A DNA stretch of 14,396 bases from an uncultured Lachnospiraceae bacterium (GCA_900555195.1 USKC01000044.1:1-14396), one strand, 5' to 3'; counted from the first letter of the stretch, positions 1 through 7,275 are shown. Made by a program: numbers and translations. The notes: generated from the letters alone by a model not told the origin.

Positions 1-2
1 CC

Positions 3-68
3 TTGTATGAGCTGCGTAAGGCCAGGCCGAAGAGACCGGCGAATCGGGAAGCCTCAGGGAGTTTCTAA
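3..68 (+). CDS. possible 3' end of an unidentified gene cut by the window edge
   Basis: Frame 3 is open from the first base to a TAA at 66-68. It encodes a very basic 21-residue tail (LYELRKARPKRPANREASGSF). The composition resembles the C-terminus of a real protein, and the convergent orientation to the lipoprotein gene is plausible. It is too short to identify. Frame 1 is also open over the same bases, so chance is a real alternative. Confidence 0.3.
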   Translation: MYELRKARPKRPANREASGSF

Positions 69-102
69 GACCGTTTAAATGTTCCTATATTCGGAATTAT
101 AA

Positions 103-768
103 TTATTCGTTCTCGAACACAATCTGGACATCTCCGTTGTTGCTGGAGACCTTCAGCGTTTTTTCTCCGCCCTCTTTCTTATCAGGCAGATTGCTCTCCC
201 CTTTTTTGCTTTCTGACTGTATGGCAAATTCATCATAGCTTCCTGTAACCGTTCCCTCAATATTCCCGTTCTTAACGGTCAGTTCCAGGGCGTTTCCCAC
301 GTCCAGGTTTCCAAAGGCAATATCTCCGCCGTTCGAGGAAATGTTTATGCTGCCTGTCACCGTCAGCGCGGGAAGGGATATATCTTCATTGGTGGTGGAC
401 AGCGTAAGGGTATCTAAGCACGCATCCGGGATCTGCAGCGAGATTTTCCGGTTTTGGGCAGAGGACTTTCCCCCAATGTAGTCCGTCCAGTCTTTGTTGT
501 CCGCGCTTGTCATCGTTAATACATGCTCCTCGGAAACCGCAATGTCATAAGCTTCTTTGCTGTTCTCATAATAGGAAATGTGGATTTGATCGTCCTGGGA
601 GATAGCCACCTCAATCTGCCGGTCGCGTACATCCATCCTTATTTCCTCAATCTGCGACGCATCGGCAGTATATTCCTTTTGTTCAAACGGAGCGCTGTCC
701 TTGGAACACCCCGCCAAAATGAAACTTCCCAGCATCAGGCACAGAATAAGTGCGCTTATTTTTTTCAT
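103..768 (-). CDS. DUF4097-like beta-strand-repeat lipoprotein
   Basis: This encodes a 221-residue predicted lipoprotein anchored outside the membrane. The start MKKISALILCLMLGSFILAGC is a basic end, a hydrophobic stretch and a lipobox (LAGC) whose cysteine would be lipidated. The remainder is short repeating beta-strand units (LTLSTTNEDISL, INISSNGGDIAF, LTVKNGNIEGTV, LKVSSNNGDVQI), the pattern of DUF4097-type putative adhesin domains; no molecular function is established for these. I chose the ATG at 768 over the one at 774, because the GGAGG lies only one base from the upstream ATG but seven from this one. It is the last gene of the minus-strand ABC cassette, 28 bases after the acetyltransferase. 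A role in envelope stress sensing would be inference only. Confidence 0.8.
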   Translation of the reverse strand: MKKISALILCLMLGSFILAGCSKDSAPFEQKEYTADASQIEEIRMDVRDRQIEVAISQDDQIHISYYENSKEAYDIAVSEEHVLTMTSADNKDWTDYIGGKSSAQNRKISLQIPDACLDTLTLSTTNEDISLPALTVTGSINISSNGGDIAFGNLDVGNALELTVKNGNIEGTVTGSYDEFAIQSESKKGESNLPDKKEGGEKTLKVSSNNGDVQIVFENE

Positions 769-796
769 TTCCATTCCTCCATCTTGAATCGATTTT

Positions 797-1237
797 TTAT
801 AACGCTAACTCACAGCAGCATTCCGCCTTTCCGGTGAAGTGAAAACCGAACGCGCGGTACAGGCGCTTTATGGATTCATCCGCGCCTTCTGTCATTAAGA
901 CCACTTTTTTGACGCCCTGAATCTTCAGGCCTCTCAGGATATGCTCCATGGCCTTTTCCTCAAGCCCTTTGTGCTGAAATCTGTCATCCACCATAAAGCG
1001 GCAGATCGTTGCCGTTTCCGCCTGATCTTCGGCGCGTTTATACATAAAAAAACCAATGAGCACATCGTTGTTATAAATTGCATTGGGATGCATTTCTGCA
1101 TGATATTTCGTTTCCGCTATGGAAACTGCGTTGCAGCAAATATGTCCCTCCATTGCCGCGCCAATGCAATCCTGGCTTGTTGCCAATTCGCACACGTCCA
1201 AAATATTCTGTGCGTCAACTGCTTTTATCCGAATCAT
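797..1237 (-). CDS. GNAT-family N-acetyltransferase
   Basis: This is a 146-residue protein of typical single-domain GNAT length, expected to transfer an acetyl group from acetyl-CoA to an amine. The acetyl-CoA loop region is visible as FMVDDRFQHKGLEEKAM (about residues 80-96), where the usual Q/R-x-x-G-x-G/A appears as QHKGLE. A late LYRAFGFHFTGK segment is the usual C-terminal GNAT strand-helix. The N-terminal and central layout resembles diamine/spermidine acetyltransferases of the BltD/PaiA kind, but the substrate cannot be read from sequence. AGAGGG precedes the ATG. It lies 15 bases after the permease stop and is probably in the same transcript, which fits a drug- or polyamine-related cassette. 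Confidence 0.8.
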   Translation of the reverse strand: MIRIKAVDAQNILDVCELATSQDCIGAAMEGHICCNAVSIAETKYHAEMHPNAIYNNDVLIGFFMYKRAEDQAETATICRFMVDDRFQHKGLEEKAMEHILRGLKIQGVKKVVLMTEGADESIKRLYRAFGFHFTGKAECCCELAL

Positions 1238-1252
1238 GTCTTTCCCTCTTGC

Positions 1253-1900
1253 CTACAAAGTTTTTCTTTTTAAGGCCACAAGCCCTGCGAAAGCACATGC
1301 GGCGCTTAGGAACAGGCATATGCAGATATGCAGGGCCGCATTGCCATTCAGCATGATCAGCTGAAAAAATCCAGCCAGAACGGCGCGCAGAGGCACGATC
1401 GGCGTAAAAATGCAGATCACTGCTATCAGCAGCGCGTCAGTCAGCCATCCAACCCAGCGTGTCTGCATGGACAGCAGCACATGAAGGAAGATCATGACAA
1501 GCAGCAAAAAGGCCATTTGCTGCAATCCTGCAACGAAGATCCCGTTTTTCGTCCATCCGCACACATCCATCAAATTGATCACCGTCCGTGCCGAATAGAT
1601 GGGATCGCTCAACAGGTGGATTCCTGTGTTGACAAAAGAGATGACAAATGCCAGGAATCCATAGCTGATCAGGCAGCCGGAAAAGTAATCTTTTTTGCTC
1701 GCCCCCAAATGCATCAGCTTTGAAAAATCATAAAACACAAAGAAGAATGGGGTTAAGACGGCGAGCAGCCAGGTATAATTTCCATTGCTTAAAACAACCT
1801 CTCCGGAAGATGTGGCGCAAAGCACCACAAAAGCCGTAAGGATGAAACTGATTTTATTGCTTGAAAGCAAGCGTTTTACGATCGCAAATATAGCCGTCAT
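1253..1900 (-). CDS. ABC-2-like membrane permease
   Basis: This is a 215-residue integral membrane protein with about six hydrophobic segments (for example ISFILTAFVVLCATSS, WLLAVLTPFFFVFY, MAFLLLVMIFLHVLL, ALHICICLFLSAACAFAGLVAL). It has no signal peptidase site and a basic C-terminus (LKRKTL). Its ATG overlaps the TGA of the upstream ATP-binding gene in an ATGA, and GGGAGG sits nine bases before the start, so it is almost certainly the membrane partner of that ATPase. Because the ATPase has lost its Walker A region, this permease may have no working motor in this strain. The substrate is unknown; such small exporters in Firmicutes often handle peptides or antibiotics. Confidence 0.72.
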   Translation of the reverse strand: MTAIFAIVKRLLSSNKISFILTAFVVLCATSSGEVVLSNGNYTWLLAVLTPFFFVFYDFSKLMHLGASKKDYFSGCLISYGFLAFVISFVNTGIHLLSDPIYSARTVINLMDVCGWTKNGIFVAGLQQMAFLLLVMIFLHVLLSMQTRWVGWLTDALLIAVICIFTPIVPLRAVLAGFFQLIMLNGNAALHICICLFLSAACAFAGLVALKRKTL

Positions 1901-2586
1901 CTTGCTGCACCTCCCTTATGGCCTACCATTTGTATGAAGAAATCCTGCAAAGACAGCGGACGAATTTCCAGGGAACCCGTCTGCTTTGGCGGTGTATCAA
2001 AGATATAACTCGTTGCAAGGCCTCCTACCGTATCCTGGCCGATCACATTCAGATTTTGGGTTGCAGCCTCCACATCTTTGTGAAGTCCGCTGATGCTGAA
2101 CGCTTTGGTTTCGACCGCCTGCAGGGTGTCAAAGAAGCGGATGCTTCCTTTATCAAGAATGATCAGCTTTTGGATCGTCTTTGCGATCTCTTCGATGATG
2201 TGCGTGGATACGATAATGATCCGCGGGTGCTTCCGGAAGCTGTCTGTCAACATGTCATAAAACTCCACGCGCATAATCGCATCGAAGCCGAGGACGGGTT
2301 CATCCAAAAGGATGGCCTCTTTGTTGCTCGCCAGGCAGATAATCGTGGACACCATTGTTTTCATACCGAGAGAAAAATGATGGAATTTCTTCTTTCCATC
2401 CAGTTCAAAACACTCCATCATCTCCGAAGCGAAGTCATAATCATAGTTCGGGTTTACTTCAGAAGCGATCCGCAGCAGTTTCCGCACCGGCAGATTGAAA
2501 TGCTTTGCAAAATTTTCAATATAGCTGACGCCCGTATCCAAAGTGGATGTGGTGATTGTCTTCCCGGCAACCTGAATCGTACCGTT
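1897..2586 (-). pseudogene. ABC transporter ATPase lacking its N-terminal P-loop region
   Basis: The C-terminal three quarters of a YtrB-like ABC ATPase are clear. There is a signature-like FSLGMKT, a Walker B with catalytic Glu (AILLDEPVLGFDA), the H-loop VSTH and a D-loop region. No Walker A is present. Family-like sequence begins around NGTIQVAGKTI (codons near 2586-2560), just after the point where the P-loop should end. Further upstream the frame runs through unrelated residues to a TGA near 2650 without an ATG. The nearest usable start is a TTG at 2541 with no ribosome site. The divergent MerR gene starts at 2655, so roughly the first 60 residues and any original upstream regulator have been lost. 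It overlaps the permease by ATGA. I call it a pseudogene because ATP binding needs the missing lysine motif. Confidence 0.75.
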
Positions 2587-2617
2587 TGTAATGTTCTGTC
2601 TAAAATGGATTCTAAAC

Positions 2618-2634
2618 CTTTGTGTTACACAAAG
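2618..2634. promoter_or_regulatory. perfect dyad, candidate MerR operator
   Basis: CTTTGTG-TTA-CACAAAG is a perfect inverted repeat with seven-base arms. It lies 20 bases before the MerR start codon and between divergent genes. MerR proteins bind such dyads as dimers and usually control their own promoter. No convincing -35/-10 pair could be fixed around it, so the assignment rests on position and symmetry. Confidence 0.45.
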
Positions 2635-2654
2635 TTCAATAGGAGTAAATCAAA

Positions 2655-3437
2655 ATGAAAAGTTATTTTTCGATTGGGGAAGCCGCAAAGGCTGTGCATA
2701 CAACGAGTGAAACGCTGCGGCATTATGACCGGATTGGTTTGGTAAAACCGAGCAAAAAAGACGAATGGACCAATTACCGTTATTATACCGAACAGGATAT
2801 TGTCCGGCTGCATACGGTACGGGCCCTGCAGCTCATGGACCTGCCCCTGCAGGAGATAAAAAAGGTTTTGGAATTTAATGATCTCGGAAAAATTGTGAAA
2901 TTTCTGGCCCAGGCAGAAAAAAGGGCCGATGAGAAAATAGCGGCGCTTCAGTACAGTAAATCAAAGATTCAGCTGGCAAAGGCGGACTATGAGAAAAAAT
3001 TGCGGCAGCAGCAAACCTTCAATCACACGTTTCTCAAGGATTATCCGGAACGCATTCTTTTGCTTTCCGATACCTTGGAAATGCCAACGCTTGATAATCT
3101 CTGGAATTATCTCAGCCATTTCTACGCCAAAGTCCCTCCTGCTTTAAAAGAACAGTTTTCCTTTGAGGATTTGGCCGGCATATACACCGAAAACGGAATC
3201 TCCAGGCTCTTTGCTGTCTGCATCCGCCATGTGAATATCGACGGGTTAAAGACACTGCCGAAAGGGACTTATCTGTGCGCCACCTGTACGGAACAAAACC
3301 GGGAACAAATGCTGCGCGGGCTGACCCACATCGCCCGGACAGAGTATGGCGCAGAACCGCATTTTACAGTACAGCTCATTGTTGTGTCAGGCATTTTGCA
3401 ATGGAATTATGAAGTGCAGGTATATGTTGATCAATAA
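2655..3437 (+). CDS. MerR-family regulator with GyrI-like effector domain
   Basis: This encodes a 260-residue transcription regulator. Residues about 3-70 form the MerR winged helix-turn-helix (YFSIGEAAKAVHTTSETLRHYDRIGLVKP, then NYRYYTEQDIVRLHTVRAL). A coiled-coil dimer helix follows (about 80-120, rich in K, E and A). The C-terminal 140 residues look like the GyrI/BmrR-type small-molecule pocket, including a typical P-K-G-T-Y strand. Such proteins sense aromatic or cationic drugs and remodel promoters with long spacers. AGGAG lies nine bases before the ATG. It is divergent from the truncated ABC operon, so its original target may have been that cassette, or it may have been joined here by the deletion. 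The ligand is unknown. Confidence 0.85.
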   Translation: MKSYFSIGEAAKAVHTTSETLRHYDRIGLVKPSKKDEWTNYRYYTEQDIVRLHTVRALQLMDLPLQEIKKVLEFNDLGKIVKFLAQAEKRADEKIAALQYSKSKIQLAKADYEKKLRQQQTFNHTFLKDYPERILLLSDTLEMPTLDNLWNYLSHFYAKVPPALKEQFSFEDLAGIYTENGISRLFAVCIRHVNIDGLKTLPKGTYLCATCTEQNREQMLRGLTHIARTEYGAEPHFTVQLIVVSGILQWNYEVQVYVDQ

Positions 3438-3440
3438 AAT

Positions 3441-3489
3441 ACTCCTTTAGGGTAAGGATGCTTCATCGTCATTCTTACCCAAAAGGAGT
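3441..3489 (-). terminator. strong hairpin between convergent genes
   Basis: Twenty-one-base arms (ACTCCTTTAGGGTAAGGATG against its near-complement ending AAAAGGAGT) pair with only three mismatches around a short loop. On the minus strand the stem is followed by ATTTTATT, giving a terminator for the desulfidase transcript. On the plus strand there is no T run, but the stem may still slow polymerase leaving the MerR gene. Confidence 0.65.
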
Positions 3490-3519
3490 CATGTTCTCTT
3501 CAGGAAGGGGAACATCCCA

Positions 3520-4878
3520 TCAGAGACAGCCGCCCCGGCCAGTCTCTTCCGTCATCATATCCAGGATTTCCTGATCCGTTTCTTTCATTCCGTCCCGTCC
3601 CAGCCGGGCCACATTGGCAATGGTTCTTTCCACGCCCTTTCTCACAATCCCATCGCCGCCGTAAAACTGCTGTCCGTTACGGTACATATAGTATCCCAGA
3701 ATTCCCGCTTCCACAGAAGTCGCGATTTTGGCCGCACAGGAAGGCTTTGCTCCGTCGCAGATGATGCCGGACACGTTCGCAAGGGCGTTGACGATGGTAT
3801 GGCTGATCTCGCTCAGGCCGCCTCCCAGCAGATAGGCGATCCCCGCGCCCGCCCCAGCGCCGGCTGTCACCGCCCCGCAATAGGCGGACAGAGTCCCGAT
3901 CCCTTCTTTCAGATGGATCGCGGTCAGATTGGAGATCACCAGTGCCCGATAAAGCTTCTCCCGATCCGTTCCCAATTCCTTCGCATACTCCAACACCGGA
4001 AGCGATACGGTCAACCCCTGGTTGCCGCTGCCGGAGTTAATGACAACCGGAAGCTCACAGCCGTTCATCCGCGCATCCGAACCGGCTGCAGCTGCTGCCC
4101 TGGCGCGCACTTTCACATCATCCCCATAGGTGGCGAGCAGGACGCTTCCCACATTTGCCCCATAATCTCCGCGCAGCCCCTCTTCCGATATGGCCGTGTT
4201 AAAACGGATCTGACGCTCCAGCGTCTCCTGAACGTCTTCTATTCTCACCGCTTCTGCAAATTCCACGATTCCTAAGATCGTGAGCGGCGTTTTTTCCTCT
4301 TCAGCCACGCCTTCCGCTCCATCTGCGGTGACCGTTTTTTCCTCCGCTTCACCATCCGGGCTGCCGCCGCAGGCCTCTTCAGATATAGCCTTATTTAGCA
4401 GAATTTTCCCATCCTTTTCCACCCTTACCACGTTCGTGTGGGAGCCCGCTATCCGAACCCGCGCCTCATGCACGCCGCACGCGCCTGTCACGATCAGATC
4501 AAAGGTCAGCGGCGAATCCGCTTTCCGCACAGCGATGGGAACCTCCTGCACATAAGCATGGATGCGTTCCTGATCCTCTTGGGTAAGATGTGAGAGAACC
4601 TCCAGCTTTCGATCCGCCCTTCCGGAGATCACGCCCGCAGCGGCGGCAGCAGCGATCCCTTTCATCCCGCCCGTATTCGGTACGATCACGCTCTTTACGT
4701 TCTTAATGATATTGCCGGAAGCTTCCACCTCCATTCGTTCCGGCGCCTCTCCCAGCGTTTCGCGCACATAAGCCGCCGCATAAGCAATCGCAATCGGTTC
4801 CGTACAGCCAAACGCCGGGATCAGTTCGCTCTTAAGCCGCTCCAAATAGTCCTGATATATTCTGTCCGTTCTTTCCAT
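3520..4878 (-). CDS. L-cysteine desulfidase, UPF0597 (YhaM/CyuA, serine dehydratase alpha-like) family
   Basis: The 452-residue product belongs to the family that breaks L-cysteine into pyruvate, ammonia and sulfide with a [4Fe-4S] cluster in the cytoplasm. Visible family marks are FGCTEP with Cys25, the NSGSGNQG motif, NGCELP and ICDGAKPSCAAK, which supply the cluster and active-site cysteines. An acidic insert (about residues 170-200, EEACGGSPDGEAEEK onward) is longer than usual. I chose the ATG at 4878, where the family normally begins and GGGAG lies five bases upstream. An in-frame ATG at 4890 and a further 28 codons upstream are more likely leader than protein. It follows the DUF523 gene by 76 bases and shares a near-duplicate leader with it. 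Serine or another beta-substituted amino acid is an alternative substrate. Confidence 0.85.
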   Translation of the reverse strand: MERTDRIYQDYLERLKSELIPAFGCTEPIAIAYAAAYVRETLGEAPERMEVEASGNIIKNVKSVIVPNTGGMKGIAAAAAAGVISGRADRKLEVLSHLTQEDQERIHAYVQEVPIAVRKADSPLTFDLIVTGACGVHEARVRIAGSHTNVVRVEKDGKILLNKAISEEACGGSPDGEAEEKTVTADGAEGVAEEEKTPLTILGIVEFAEAVRIEDVQETLERQIRFNTAISEEGLRGDYGANVGSVLLATYGDDVKVRARAAAAAGSDARMNGCELPVVINSGSGNQGLTVSLPVLEYAKELGTDREKLYRALVISNLTAIHLKEGIGTLSAYCGAVTAGAGAGAGIAYLLGGGLSEISHTIVNALANVSGIICDGAKPSCAAKIATSVEAGILGYYMYRNGQQFYGGDGIVRKGVERTIANVARLGRDGMKETDQEILDMMTEETGRGGCL

Positions 4879-4920
4879 ATATGCTCCCATCTGCGCGCCT
4901 TTGCACGCGTATAAAATCAG
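4876..4920 (-). promoter_or_regulatory. leader element copy A, before the cysteine desulfidase
   Basis: The 45 bases ending at the start codon match copy B (5387-5431) at 36 of 45 positions. They contain a six-pair GC-rich hairpin (GCGTGC, loop AAAG, GCGCGC on the minus strand; plus-strand 4893-4908), then AGATGGGAGC with the ribosome site, then the ATG. Relative to copy B, two stem positions differ, and both changes keep a pair by U-G wobble. Confidence 0.6.
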
Positions 4921-4971
4921 AAAGCGCAAAAGCGTATCCGTTTTCCCTCGCCCTTCACAGCTTTCTGATTT
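4914..4971 (-). terminator. possible terminator or attenuator hairpin between DUF523 and the desulfidase
   Basis: A perfect 12-base inverted repeat (AAATCAGAAAGC / GCTTTCTGATTT) has a long 34-base loop, and its downstream arm runs into TTTTAT. The upstream arm overlaps the last codons of the DUF523 gene. It could stop part of the transcript or compete with the following leader hairpin. The long loop makes it weak as a simple terminator. Confidence 0.35.
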
Positions 4972-5389
4972 CATCCATCTGTGTCTCCCCCAGAATCCGT
5001 ATGCCGTGCTCAGACAGAAGCTGTGCCGTCACACCGTTTCCATCCGTCATCCCGCCTGCAAAGCTGCCGTCGTGGATCCTTCCGTATCCGCAGGAAGGGC
5101 TTCTCTCCTTCAGGATCGCAACCGTGCAGTCAAAATATTGGGCCAGCCGGAGGGCCGCTTCAGCTCCGCGCCGGTACTGCTTCGTCACATCCTCCCCTTC
5201 CCGGTTCACCACCCGTCCGCCGCAGATCTCCGCGGGCGGGCGGGGAGTGGGCAGGCCGCCGTAAATCTCCGGGCAGACGGGGATCAGCTGATGTTTCCCG
5301 CGCAATGCTTCCACCGCGCTGCAAGCTTCCCCGGTCTGATTATACCTGCACTCTATTCCCAGCAGGCAGGCGCTCACCAATATATTCAT
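4955..5389 (-). CDS. DUF523 (TudS-like) [4Fe-4S] protein, possible thiouracil desulfidase
   Basis: The 144-residue protein has the full DUF523 pattern: VSACLLG, CRYN, VCPEIYGGLPTPRPPAEI, a DVT segment and LKERSPSCG, ending with GVTAQLL. DUF523 includes TudS, which removes sulfur from thiouracil with a [4Fe-4S] cluster held by three cysteines. Cys8, Cys39 and Cys100 here fall at the matching places, and Glu41 in CPE is also conserved. I chose the ATG at 5389 because family similarity begins there and GGGAG lies five bases upstream; an in-frame extension to 5497 is probably leader. It lies just upstream of another desulfidase-family gene. Many DUF523 members have no assigned substrate, so thiouracil is a hypothesis. 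Confidence 0.82.
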   Translation of the reverse strand: MNILVSACLLGIECRYNQTGEACSAVEALRGKHQLIPVCPEIYGGLPTPRPPAEICGGRVVNREGEDVTKQYRRGAEAALRLAQYFDCTVAILKERSPSCGYGRIHDGSFAGGMTDGNGVTAQLLSEHGIRILGETQMDEIRKL

Positions 5390-5431
5390 CTTTGCTCCCA
5401 TCTGCGCACCATGGCGCGCATACAAAATTAG
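5387..5431 (-). promoter_or_regulatory. leader element copy B, before the DUF523 gene
   Basis: This is the second copy of the leader seen at 4876-4920. On the minus strand a hairpin (GCGCGC, loop CATG, GTGCGC; plus-strand 5404-5419) is followed by AGATGGGAGC and the ATG. Substitutions against copy A fall in the loop, in wobble-compatible stem positions, or in flanks. The same reading frame through both copies gives the similar peptide LILYA-x-x-GAQMGA. Confidence 0.6.
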
Positions 5432-5433
5432 GG

Positions 5434-5460
5434 AGAGTGAAAGCGCATTCCTTTCACTCT
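5434..5460 (-). terminator. hairpin after the esterase and before the DUF523 leader
   Basis: AGAGTGAAAG and CTTTCACTCT form a perfect ten-base stem with a seven-base loop, starting 17 bases after the esterase stop. On the minus strand it is followed by CCCTAATTTTG, a weak T tract. It may terminate the esterase transcript or act as an attenuator ahead of the DUF523 gene. Confidence 0.45.
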
Positions 5461-5477
5461 TCCTTTCAGGATATCCT

Positions 5478-7049
5478 TCATTCCACCGTACATGCAAACG
5501 GCCGCAGAGGCAGATCCGCCGAATTATAGAATCTGACTCTCACATAGGGCACTTCCGCAAAGGATACCCTGCAGGGTTCCTCCGTAAGCCCCGGCACGCG
5601 CAGAAAAATCGTATCTTTCCCCGCAATGGCCACCTCTTCAATCCGGCAGGCCTGTCCGTTCTGGCTTACCACAAAGCCGTCTTTTTGCTCCGCAGGCCCT
5701 GTCAGTTCTGAAGGGCGGCTGGCTTCTTCTTCCTCTTCCGGCTGCGCTTCCGCCTCCCACAATCCGTCTCCCGTTTCCGAGAAAGAAAGCAGGATTCCGC
5801 CCTCTTCCCTCCTGGCTTCGGCCAGGGAAGGGGATTCACACAGGAGCGGTTCTCCATAGACCTTTCCTCTTGCCATCAGGGCCAGCCGCTCTCCCACTTC
5901 CATCTTGCGTTTGGGATGAATGTCCTCATACATGCCCAGATCCATGATGGAGACCATGTGGACATCCGGAACCGTACGGCTGACCATCTCCTGTCTGCGG
6001 CGCAGTTCAGGATACGCAAGGCCGCTGGATTCCAACCATCTTCCATACGGCGCCAGCTGCACGAACAGGAAAGGCAGTTCCTGCCGGAAACTGTCCCGGA
6101 AGCAGCGGATCATAGCCGTAAACAGCTGATCGTAGATCGCAGGATGACTTTCGTCCGTCTCTCCCTGATACCACAGCACACCGCGCGCGGAGAAAGGAAT
6201 TATCTTTTCCAGCATCTGATGATACAGCCTGCCGGGCCTTCCCACGTTATAGGGGCCCATGGGATTCTCCGGTTCCGGATGCTCCTTTCCCCTTCGCATA
6301 TATTCTTCCTGTTCCTTCAGGCTCATGCCGTACATCACTTCAGCCCATTCGTTCCGTCTCCGTTCAGAATCTTCCGCCTCATAAGCAAAGATCTCCTGCC
6401 GGATCAGTTCCTCTTCCGACTTCCCTTCGATTGCCGCCTCATATTCTTTCAGATATGCGTTCAGCGGCTCCGGCTCCATATACGATTCATCCATCCAGGT
6501 AGAAGCGCTGGTTCCTCCCCAGTTGCATCCGATGATCCCAACCGGAACGCCCAGATGGGGCTGAATATTCCGCGCAAAGGAATATCCGGGTGCGGAGAAA
6601 AACGGCCATGCCGCATCCCCTTCTTCAAACCAGTATCCGCTGTCCGAAACATCCTTGGCCTGTTCCGGATAAGCGAGGCGCGCCACATTGAACATATGGA
6701 TATCCGGATTGTGCGGCAGGGCCAGCACATCCTCCCACTGCGCATCATAACGCAGGAAAAATTCCATGTTGGACTGTCCCCCCGCGATCCATACCTCTCC
6801 TATGGACACATTGCGGAGCACTTCCATCTCCTTTCCACAGGAAATGACCAATTCCATCCTTCTCGCCGCGTCCATAGGCGGCAGGGTGCATTCCCATCTG
6901 CCGTTTGTCACAACGCAGCGGGCCATTCTCCCGGCCAGCGTTACGGTCACTTCTTTTCCGTTCTCTCCTTCTCCCCAGATAACAATGGGCTTTCCGCGCT
7001 GCAGCACACAACCATCCCGAAATAAAATGCCCGGCCTGCAATTCTTCAT
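5478..7049 (-). CDS. SGNH-hydrolase, sialate O-acetylesterase-type
   Basis: The 523-residue enzyme probably removes O-acetyl groups from sialic acid or from plant-glycan sugars. The SGNH marks are all visible: GGQSNMEF with nucleophile Ser93, NWGGTSASTWM (oxyanion glycine), WYQGETD, and DIHPKRK carrying the catalytic Asp and His. An N-terminal beta-rich segment (VLQRGKPIVIWGEG) is usual for this family. A Glu-rich linker (EAEAQPEEEEEA) precedes a final beta domain. No signal peptide is present, so it should act in the cytoplasm on imported sugars. I chose the ATG at 7049, where family similarity starts; GAGG is twelve bases upstream, a rather long gap. It is first of three minus-strand genes, but a hairpin follows it. 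Xylan or other acetyl-sugar specificity is possible. Confidence 0.85.
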   Translation of the reverse strand: MKNCRPGILFRDGCVLQRGKPIVIWGEGENGKEVTVTLAGRMARCVVTNGRWECTLPPMDAARRMELVISCGKEMEVLRNVSIGEVWIAGGQSNMEFFLRYDAQWEDVLALPHNPDIHMFNVARLAYPEQAKDVSDSGYWFEEGDAAWPFFSAPGYSFARNIQPHLGVPVGIIGCNWGGTSASTWMDESYMEPEPLNAYLKEYEAAIEGKSEEELIRQEIFAYEAEDSERRRNEWAEVMYGMSLKEQEEYMRRGKEHPEPENPMGPYNVGRPGRLYHQMLEKIIPFSARGVLWYQGETDESHPAIYDQLFTAMIRCFRDSFRQELPFLFVQLAPYGRWLESSGLAYPELRRRQEMVSRTVPDVHMVSIMDLGMYEDIHPKRKMEVGERLALMARGKVYGEPLLCESPSLAEARREEGGILLSFSETGDGLWEAEAQPEEEEEASRPSELTGPAEQKDGFVVSQNGQACRIEEVAIAGKDTIFLRVPGLTEEPCRVSFAEVPYVRVRFYNSADLPLRPFACTVE

Positions 7050-7183
7050 GATCGCTTCTTCCTCTCTTTTCCCTTTTATTCCCACGGACAGTAAGCCGGC
7101 CAGACACACTTCTGTCTCATCCGGCATACGCCGCCAGGTTCAAAGCCTGCCAAAAGCAGACAGTGATCCCTTTATCCGTGTCT

Positions 7184-7212
7184 ATTATAGCAGGAATTGC
7201 GCCAGGCGAACA
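7184..7212 (-). promoter_or_regulatory. candidate promoter for the esterase
   Basis: On the minus strand a perfect TATAAT (plus-strand 7184-7189) lies about 135 bases before the esterase ATG. The -35 region 16-17 bases upstream (TGTTCG) is a poor match, so an activator or another -35 may be involved. Confidence 0.4.
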
Positions 7213-7240
7213 TCTTTTTTATCATGTTGCGCAGCAAACC

Positions 7241-7269
7241 AGAAGAAAACGCAGCAAACGGTTTCTTCT
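7241..7269 (-). terminator. weak hairpin after the ABC operon
   Basis: AGAAGAAACCG and CGTTTTCTTCT on the minus strand pair with one mismatch around a seven-base loop, about 45 bases after the permease stop. The downstream arm is T-rich but no clean T run follows. Confidence 0.35.
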
Positions 7270-7275
7270 CAGCCC

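Noticed and set aside
4879..4974. N-terminal extension of the cysteine desulfidase
   Set aside because: Family similarity and the GGGAG site both point to 4878. The extension is the duplicated leader element.
5390..5497. N-terminal extension of the DUF523 protein
   Set aside because: It overlaps the esterase stop and a hairpin. The conserved protein starts at MNILVSACLLG with a proper ribosome site.
5916..7025. long plus-strand open frame opposite the esterase
   Set aside because: It is the shadow of a clear SGNH hydrolase with intact catalytic motifs. The translation is rich in His, Arg and Pro, as expected for an antisense frame of a GC-rich gene.
7231..7259. direct repeat GCAGCAAAC as a possible attachment site
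   Set aside because: Two nine-base copies 20 bases apart, with no integrase or mobile element nearby, are probably chance.
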